Shown here: one piece after another, positions 56,753 to 64,000 of the stretch
Layout of the letters: every line of letters starts with the position of its first letter
Numbering within the stretch: the stretch's first letter is position 1
Source of the DNA: Allodiplogaster sudhausi
Taxonomy: Eukaryota; Nematoda; Chromadorea; Rhabditida; Diplogasteridae
Length of the DNA stretch: 64,000 nt
Reading direction: 5' to 3'
Assembly: GCA_945643635.1 (NCBI GenBank)
Contig: CALZFC010000087.1
Location: forward strand, 1,296,501 to 1,360,500
Made by a program: the position numbers and the translations under genes
The notes under the pieces: generated by a model
The model's database searches: none
Told to the model about the DNA's origin: nothing
What the model saw: only the letters and a program-made list of their open reading frames with translations

Positions 56753-58192
56753 ATATCACTCTCTATCTTTGTCTATCCCTCGCTCTCTACACTCTCTCTC
56801 TTTCTCTCCATCTCACAATCTCTCAAGCACTGACACTTTCGCATCCCCGGCCAAGAGAAAGTTCCTGAGCTCTTCCAATCTTGCCGACATAAGAGTAACA
56901 GCCTTGGCCTCAGAAGAACTTGATCTATAACTCGATGAATCTTTACCCTTTCTTTCTTCTTTTGGCTTTTTCTCTCTTTCTCTCTCTGTGTCTGCCTCAC
57001 TCTACTCCTTTCTCTCTAATTATTTAGGCTGACTCTATTTTGTGCAGTAGCGCTCTGGACGAAGTTGATGCAAGTGTTCTTCTGCCAGAAGGACAGCGCG
57101 AGTTGGCTTACACGAACTGCGTTCGCGGCTGAAGGGAAGAATAGAAGAGTTTGAGAGAGAGCGAGAGAAAGAGAGAAATAGAGAAGGAGATGAAGAGAGA
57201 GAGAGAGAGAAGGATTGAGATATAAGAAAAGAGCTGACGGAGAGACGCTTCAAAGTTGTAGTAGACAGTGCCGCCCCAAGTAGTGGAAGGGTAGAAGCGA
57301 TCCCGGTAGGCTTGACGCTTTTCGCGCTTCTCTTCTTCAGGCACAACGGGATCCAGCAGATCCAACTGATTCCTAAAAGAATGAGGGAAGATGGAAAGAC
57401 TGAGAAAGAAAGAGAAGAAAGAGTGTGTTTGAGGGAGAAAGGGTGGGGATAGAAGGGAGAGAGAGAGTAAGAGTGAGAAAAAGTGGCGAAACATGAGAGA
57501 GCAGAGACTTGACGAGAAGCATGTCCCCTTGGTAGAAGTTTTCCGCCACCTTGGCCTTCTCGTTCACCTCGTTCAATCTCCAGCTGCCCGAATGTGGCTG
57601 CGAATCTTCTGAAAGGAATCCAGCAAGACTATTTAAAGTTATTACTGTTTAAACATCTATGCATTGCTTCTCTTCTTCATTTATTCATGTTACTTTATTA
57701 CGTGCAGATATCCTTCTTGCCGTGAATAACGTTAAGTTAAGTGGAGTGAACTAATATTTTTTTGGACAAATAAAGGAAAAAATTGCCTTGAAGAAGAGTT
57801 TTAGCAAATCTTTCTGTTCCGCCGTTTGGACGGTATTCGAGTTCTCCGCTTTTGCCAGCTTTTCCATGATCATCTTGCGGATCTCCTTGAGCCTCTTGCA
57901 CAACAATTCCTTGTCACCTTCGGTCGAATTTAATTTCGCGGCCACCAGATCCTATTGGATAAATGCAAGGAAAATATAAAAAATTAAGTAATTTAATCTT
58001 ATGATTAGCACTGTTAGAGAAAGAAAAATGAAAAATCAGAAGCAATGAAGAAAAACGAACAGCGACATTGGTTCCATTGAAATGAGTCTGGAAGAATTCT
58101 TTAAATTTGTGGACGATTTCAGAGAGGCCCGATTTCGCCGGTGGCACTAGAAAGAGCACGAAGAGGCAGACGCCAACCACTCCGAGACGCAT
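54344..58192 (-). CDS. Astacin metalloprotease with EGF and CUB domains
   Basis: About 13 exons. A signal peptide (MRLGVVGVCLFVLFLVPPAKS, 58192 down) is followed by a helical propeptide (about 57.95-57.5 kb). The catalytic domain begins near a basic REKRQAYRD cleavage region (57.3 kb). It shows FWQKNTCINFVQ (57.08 kb), GCYSYVGKIGRAQ (56.9 kb) and the zinc motif HEIGHALGFFHEQSRVDR (about 56.45 kb). The Met-turn GSIMHYGA (56.05 kb) and a closing DHYGCK (55.68 kb) follow. An EGF-like module (CANSGTVCQNGGFP to CLCPAGYGGDTC, 55.4-55.53 kb) and a CUB domain come next (CGATLTATATPQTV, AGRRIRATISSYTNNA, then YCCSTDVGQ; TGA 54344-54346). All catalytic residues are present. This secreted protease cuts extracellular proteins. 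The double-Cys CUB end resembles nematode NAS proteins. Introns are loaded with CT/GA repeats. Confidence 0.9.
54970..55390 (+). repeat. CT-rich microsatellite in an astacin intron
   Basis: About 420 bp of interrupted (CT)n between the CUB and EGF exons. In the gene sense it reads GA. Confidence 0.95.
56484..56815 (+). repeat. Three-copy CT-rich minisatellite in an astacin intron
   Basis: A roughly 115-bp unit, marked by TATATCACTCTCTATCTTTG followed by TCTATCCCTCGCTCTC, repeats three times in tandem with a (CT)n spacer. It lies immediately beside the zinc-motif exon. Confidence 0.9.
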
Positions 58193-59106
58193 TCTCTCCT
58201 GGCCAAAGAATATTCTATCGAAAAAGTGTCGATGTAATTTTAAACTAGAAAGAAAAGATGAGCTTGGCAGGTGGAAGCGAAGTTGCGTGGAGTGAAGTCG
58301 TGGCTCTTTTATTCATTCCTTCACTCGGTTCGTAGGCGGCAGCGGCAGTTGAGTAAATGAATAGTTTGTGGGTGAAGGGGCATCAGTCATCGCCGTTCCC
58401 CTCCCCCCCCTCTCCTCTCTCTCTCTGCACTTCCTTCTTCTAACCTTATTCTACTAAAGTAACTGCTTCTCTCTTCATCATACTATAACTTCCTTTTCTC
58501 TCACTTCCTCTCTCTCTCTCTCACTCGTTAATCTTTTTCGATTCATAGTCCAGCTGTTTCCCATGGCATAGCCTCACATCACTTTCAGAGTCATCCGATT
58601 TCCTAATTTTTTATCATTCCAAAAGTGCTAGATCAGGAACATTCCCCCACACTTAATATTCTACTTTTGTATGGTGAAGACAACAGCACGAGACAGTTCA
58701 GCGAGCAGAAATAGTACATGAGGAACTGATTGCGAATGCACGAGCCGGCAAAAGAGGCAACTCCATGGAGACAGAATGCTGGGACATGGCTGAGAGAATC
58801 CCACTTTCTTTTCCCTTCCTCTCTCTTCCTACTTCATGGCGCCGGCTGACAAAGGTTTATATTTCATATGTAATTTTCAGCTTTACATGTATGTATGTAT
58901 GTACATACCAAGTAGACACATACAAAGTAATCTAATCACTTAATTTATTGTTAATAATATAAATATGTATGAATTAACAAATTTTGAAATAAAAATAAAA
59001 ATAGCAAAGATCATTAGATATTCGTCGTTCATACTTCCGCCGTGCATATCTGGTTGGCGATGTACTGAGAAGAAAAGGAGAAGCTCAGCCGGCCGAGGAT
59101 GACGTC
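58193..59106. other. Intergenic, probable promoters of two divergent genes
   Basis: Lies between the start of the astacin gene (minus) and the start of the Arg/Ser-rich gene (plus). It contains a short CT tract and an ATGTATGTATGTATG repeat (about 58888-58902), with no coding frame. Confidence 0.5.
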
Positions 59107-60209
59107 ATGAGTCTCGCAAACATTGAAATCATTCGTTAGTTTCTTTCCCTAGAGAATAAATCTTGTAACGAAGAAGTATGAATCTTAAGCGGTAAAGCCG
59201 GTGTCCGCGAGGGGTCCGGTTCCGAATGGAAGCGCGTGTCACTCGCCCCCGAGGAGCGGAGCCGAGGCTAGGAAGGCAAACAGAGTCAGCTGGATTGATG
59301 AGCAAGCCGGAGGGGAACATCGGTTCAGAGAAGTTCGTCCTTACAACTTCACTTCAGTACTATATTTGCTCTTTTCAGGTTCCTCCTCCACTCGGCTTTC
59401 CACTTAATCTCCCCCCGTCAAGTCATCGACGATACCCTGATAACGCTGGTCATTTTGTCCTGCATAATGAATTGCTTTGTATACTTGTGACCCGTTGATT
59501 GGCATTTCTTGTTTAAAAGAAAGTCTGAAATATGCTTTTCAGACCCTTACCGCTCTTCTGGCAGACGACATTCCATCGATTCTGGAAGGTTCGTCGCTTT
59601 CTTCGTTAATTATATATCTATAATCGATTAATAATGAATTAGCATAATTCTTGAGTATTGAGTTTGTAATATAAATATTGGCAGCATGAAGTTTGCATGT
59701 GCCTTGCAGAGCCCCGATCCACTCCTCCCGCCGTGCCAGCCGGCGCAGCAGTCGCAGTGGCCATGGCCATGATACTTCTTCTCCGCGACTCTCCTACTCC
59801 CCTCTCCCTTATCCCGCTTCTCCCTATCCTCGTCCTCCTCCTTCACGCCGTAACTCTTCCTTCAGTCCCCTTCCTTATCCCAACTACCGTATCCCTAAAC
59901 CCGAAAGCAGCTTCCGTACCCCTGGAACGAGTAGCACCTACAACCGCCGTTCTCCCTCACCTCTCTTTTACCGTCGCACCCCTTCAGTGCTTGAACCTGT
60001 CCCAGTGCACACTCGTCGCCCCTCCGAACTCTCCTCTCAGTCTCGGAGAAAGAAAACCAAGTGGCCTAACTCTTCTTCCACCAGCTCCTCGCGGACAATG
60101 TCGCACCCGAAGAAGAGGAGGAAGGAGCTAAGGCGAAAGAAGAATCTGTTGATCATGCGACCAGCTTCTACTCCAAACACTGCATCCCAAGGTTCGAAAA
60201 AGAGAGAGG

Positions 60210-60254
<45 letters not shown>

Positions 60255-60599
60255 AGGGAGAGAGAGAGAGAAGAGAAAAGAGGAGAGGAAGACAGAGGGA
60301 GCAGAGAGAAGGGGGAGATAGAGAGAGAAAAAAGTGAAGGTAGGTGTGTGCATCTGTAGATACATATAATATGTATGTATGTATGTATGAATCTAAATGA
60401 ACCAAGATGAATTACAGGCGTTGCACGAATGCAACCTCCCTCGACACGAAAGAAGTCGAAGAAGAAGAGAGCAATCAAAGTGAAGAGCGGGAAGAACAAG
60501 AAGAAGCCTCCTCGCCATTGGAACTACGTGGGAGACCCAACTCTCAAGGCTTTCCGCACTCGACAACCAGATCCATTCCTCTCTGACTTCCACTTTTGA
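59107..60599 (+). CDS. Arg/Ser/Pro-rich basic protein with RVSW motif, family unknown
   Basis: Six exons join in phase to 324 residues: 59107-59134, 59190-59356, 59379-59448, 59543-59588, 59710-60191 and 60418-60599 (TGA). The start MSLANIEIIP is followed by KANRVSWIDEQ, which fits the RVxF/W docking motif for protein phosphatase 1 (sequence match only). Then come short RS stretches (RSSGRRHSIDSGR, SSRRASRRSSRSGHG) and a long Ser/Pro/Tyr/Arg region with repeated SPLPYP. Lys/Arg clusters (HPKKRRKELRRKK, RKKSKKKRAIK) follow, and the protein ends with a hydrophilic DPFLSDFHF. It looks nuclear and intrinsically disordered, possibly tied to RNA processing. No domain is recognised. Confidence 0.75.
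60192..60345 (+). repeat. GA microsatellite in the last intron of the Arg/Ser-rich gene
   Basis: Interrupted (GA)n of about 110 bp after the donor at 60192, followed by a short GTAT repeat at about 60370-60390. Confidence 0.9.
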
Positions 60600-62095
60600 T
60601 CTGCACAGCTGTATATACCTTTTCTTCTTGTTCAATACTAGAATCCATTGTTCTTCCAAGTCAATAAGTCGTAATACTAAATGTACCATTACTTCCATTA
60701 CTTGTAATTGAACATAACTACTAAATAACATGAACGATTTTATAACGCTAGCATGGACAAGAGAATACTCAAGTGTATGTATGAAGAGCAAGGAGACCGT
60801 GTTAAAGTGGATAAGAGAGGTATTTCAGAAATGAGAGGGCGAGGTGGAAAGGTTGTATGTCAGAGTTCTATGGTCATCAACAGTAGTGAGCGAGGTATTC
60901 GGCTGATAGTTCAATCACTATTACAATACATACATGCCAGATACTCCTAACTTTAAAACACTAAACGGACTCAATGAAAGCAATTACATAGTTAGATAAA
61001 AAGAATGCAGAACAATAAACATAGTTAAATTTCTACTCCATTGAGCTCTACTGCTTAAACAAGCCTTCATTTTCGGCAATGAATGTAGAAGTAATTCGCA
61101 AAAAAATTTAATTCAACCTTCAGAAATATTGGATTAAGTGTTCAATTCATCATAAAAAAGCTATTCATCAAATTTGAAGTTCTCGCAGAGAAATATAAAA
61201 ATAATAAAATAATAAAATAGGCAGATTGTCGTGTTTCGTTTGTCGATGGAAGAATACAGCAAAGAGCGGAAGAAGACATGGGGAAAGAGAAGAACACGGC
61301 AGAAAACTGGCAGAATTCATTAAGTGGGGGAGAGTGAGGGATAAGGCAGGATACGGAGAGACTACAAGACAGAAGGAGCCTCAGCTACGAACGAGTCAAG
61401 AGGGAGAGAGAAAGAGAGAGAGAGAGAATAGAACGAGAGCAAATAGCAGAGAGAGATAAAGATTGTAAAGATATACAAGTAAAGGTGCCATGTATTCGGT
61501 TACGGTAGCAACGATAAAGTTCCATGAGATTGCGAAAGCGAACCGTTCCAAGTTGCACGAAATGAAAAGAATAATGGACAGGCATATGAAGTGCGAATCA
61601 GTAAAGGAAACAATATTAATTAGGTGACTTATTATTCTGACCCCGAGAGATAAGTGCATATCTTACGGAGGATGAAGTGAGAATACTTGAGTGAGAGGTG
61701 GGCATGCATATGTGAATGATGAGTGGAGCAATGGTGGAAAAGCACAAAACAAAACAAAACACATCACAAGTCGACACGAATATCGTTTGGCAAAATGAAG
61801 ATTGAGAATAAGAAAACAAGTATGCCTATGAAATAAAATGAAATGAAAGAAAATTGAGGTATTGTAAAAAAGACAAAGATGTGCATGCTGGATTTGATAC
61901 GCGGTACGGAAAGAGAGAATCATTCAGCCAATCAATACATGCTTGAGAAGGAGGTATTCCGAGGATAACAACATCCCATTCAAGAGACGATTAACAAGGG
62001 AGAACTCACGAGACTGACTACGGTAGCGAGTCCAAGAGGGGCACTACGAAGAGGAAAGAGCACACATACACACGACACGAGCATAGAGAGTGAGT
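60600..62095. other. Intergenic, no gene seen
   Basis: AT-rich with a GA tract at about 61400-61430. No frame has coding character. Confidence 0.5.
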
Positions 62096-64000
62096 TTAGA
62101 TGTGAGAGGCTTGGAGGAGATGAAGATTGAAGGAGAGGGCGTCCCCGGCGATGTGCCCGCAGCGATTGCACTGGAAGGCACTCTCGAAACCATGGTAGCC
62201 CATGTGGATCTGGTGGATTGCTTGATCCTGCAAGGAATGGAAGAGATGGGGAAGTGAGAGGAGAAGACAGTACCTGGAAGCCCATCTTGCAATGCATGCA
62301 CTGCCAGTCCCAATTGGACGATTCGTGAGAGAGGCAAGCAGAGGAGAGCAGTCCGTCGTTGTCTGCTCCTCCCTCTGTCATCACTTCTGCCGTTGCCATC
62401 GCAGACTCCGCCCCTGCTTCCATCTTCACCACTGTCGACTCTTCCACATCCATCGCCTGGAATTAGCTACTTAGAGAGTGTTTGTGGGGGGGGGGGGGGA
62501 GGGAACCCCATGGCGTGGTCTCAAAAGTGTACCTCATGTTTGTTGTCAGGACTGGCAGCCAGTTCGGGAGAAGTTTTCTCTCTGAGCCGGCGCGAGATCT
62601 GGTCGACTCTGGCAGCCTTGACTCTTCTTCTTTGTCCTCCTCCGTGTTCATCTTCGCAACTTCCCTTTCCACTTCCAGCCGGGGATCCCGTGGATGCCGT
62701 TGAGTGGGAAGCTTCATCTCCGGGGGAAGTCGTGTCGTCGTCTTCTCGCTGTAATTATTCTAGTTGTTAAACAATAGATTAATTTATATTTGTATATATT
62801 TCTATATAACACAGACCTGCCACTTGGCCTGCAGCAAAGAGGGAGGAAGTTGCGAGTAGAGAGAAGAAACCGCCGAGCTCGGATTGCCAGAGGGAGCCGA
62901 GTTTAGAAGGTGCTCCATGTTGTGGCGGAGAAGCTCTCCCTGGCTGCGTGTCTCGAAGTCACAGAGTTGGCAGTGGAGAGATTGAGGAGACGCAGACAGA
63001 GCAGACAGAGAGTTACCGCCAATCAACGAGTTCATCTGATCAAGCTGCCAAGCATTTGAAATCCACTCTTTCTTATTTCCATCAATCTCTCTTTGTTTTT
63101 ATCTCCCTGCCACCCTCTCTCCCCCTCTCTCTCCCTCTTTTATCTACATGCCACTCTCCCCCCTCCCTCTCTCTCCCTTCTCTCTTCTTTAACTCTCTAG
63201 ATACCTGATGATGTCTCAGCAGCATTTGACTAGCGTAGGTAAGAGATTGCGAAGTGACAATGGGCGAGAAGGAGAAAGAAGCAAATGGAGAAGAATTCAA
63301 AGCGGATCCGGCCGAGAATGGAATCGGTTTGAGAAGGGTAGGCAGAGAGGCCCCGCCCCCTTTGTCTTCATCCATCTGGTCACGGCTTAGCAAGTCTCCT
63401 GACAACTCCTCCTCCTTCACTTCCATCTGAAACTTCACTTATTTTAATTTAAGGATAAAGGGAGAGATTGATGAATAATGGTCATTTAATATGCGCATGA
63501 CTCACTGAGATGTCGTGGTTGTCTGCCTTGGCAGAAGCCCCCATTGTTGGGTGACTTCCATTGTCGTCGATCTTCTTGCGATGTCCATACTTCTTGAGAT
63601 GAAGCTTCAGCGAGTGGCAGTACTTAGTTGCGTACGTGCAGTCCTGGCATCTGAACTGGTACACCTGGAAAAGAAGGAATTTCGTCATCTTCTTCCTCCT
63701 GGAGCCCAATCCTTGCCTATCCTCCCGGTTTCCCCTCAGGTCCCCTCATCTTTTTTTTCCCTCCCTCCACTCACATCCGTGTGGCTCTTCATGTGCGAGT
63801 TGAGCATCGACTTGTTTACGCAGATGTACACGCATTTGCTGCATTGGAAGGGCTTGCTGCCAATGTGATTCCGCAGGTGGTACTCCTGGGAAGGAGACTT
63901 TATTTACTACCCATTTCAGATTCTACTTATTTGGATAAGAAATAGTAGAAAAGGGACGACGACGGAGTCTAACCAGATGGTGTTTGTATTCGGTGACGAA
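62096..64000 (-). CDS. hbl-1: Hunchback-like C2H2 zinc-finger factor, 3' part (5' end off-window)
   Basis: Visible exons, 5' to 3', are: from the window edge (63974-64000); about 63775-63885 with [20 protein letters not shown]; about 63506-63666 with [20 protein letters not shown] then [10 protein letters not shown]; about 63204-63427 (acidic linker); about 62817-63045 with an extra finger [21 protein letters not shown]; about 62524-62750; about 62273-62457 ending [13 protein letters not shown]; and 62096-62228 with [20 protein letters not shown] and the end ASHI, TAA 62096-62098. The [18 protein letters not shown] pair and the C-terminal HMGYH finger pair are hallmarks of hunchback (HBL-1 in nematodes), a developmental timing and axial patterning repressor. 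The C-terminal pair mediates dimerisation in the Ikaros/hunchback group. The upstream fingers are beyond the window. Confidence 0.9.

Noticed and set aside
56098..56930. Long open frames rich in RERE/SLSL on the plus strand
   Set aside because: They come from GA and CT repeats in astacin introns, antisense to the protease. No start context, splice pairing or domain.
1..64000. tRNA, rRNA and other classical RNA genes
   Set aside because: No stretch showed a convincing cloverleaf with A and B boxes or an rRNA-like conserved segment by eye. A covariance search would be needed to exclude short ones.

Overview
The window is eukaryotic nuclear DNA from an animal. Genes are split into many short exons by mostly 50-400 bp GT-AG introns, and the proteins include animal-specific families (a hunchback-type zinc-finger factor, an astacin protease with EGF and CUB domains, an endophilin-B, a plasma-membrane-type syntaxin). 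The astacin CUB end with its double cysteine and the hunchback C-terminal finger pair fit a nematode or close relative. That assignment is inference. The DNA is also packed with CT/GA microsatellites, fold-back elements and perfect hairpins.

Region 1 (1-16.8 kb) is a transposon graveyard. It starts inside a Ty3/gypsy-like retroelement whose single frame runs gag tail - envelope-like glycoprotein - protease - RT - RNase H - integrase, broken by only two in-frame stops. Then come a small TATA/AATAAA-bounded coiled-coil ORF and a LINE-ORF1-like gene. That gene is split by a 2,554 bp PIF/Harbinger element with 3-bp CAG target duplications. Next are degenerate tandem repeats, a frameshifted asparaginyl-tRNA synthetase fragment between inverted repeats, a cluster of hairpins and an LTR.

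Region 2 (17-38 kb): endophilin-B (minus); a MITE-like repeat carrying a nested fold-back element; a roughly 20-exon gene I cannot assign (minus, 22.3-27.4 kb), with a second inverted MITE copy just upstream and a second fold-back element at one of its exon edges; a syntaxin (minus); a four-TM LAPTM-like protein (plus); and STEEP1 (plus). A 453-bp hAT-type non-autonomous element with 8-bp TSDs closes the region.

Region 3 (39-64 kb) is denser: hnRNP U (plus, about 23 exons, SAP-SPRY-P-loop-RGG), a single-pass membrane ORF (minus), the ERAD adaptor FAF2/UBXD8 (minus), the peroxisomal RING protein PEX12 (plus), the astacin metalloprotease (minus), an Arg/Ser-rich protein with a possible PP1-docking motif (plus), and the 3' portion of a hunchback-like gene (minus) that runs off the right edge.

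The host genes are unrelated housekeeping and developmental genes, not an operon. Coordinates given for a gene are first to last coding base, introns included. Splice sites were read by eye from GT/AG (occasionally GC/AG) signals and reading-frame continuity, and no search was run.
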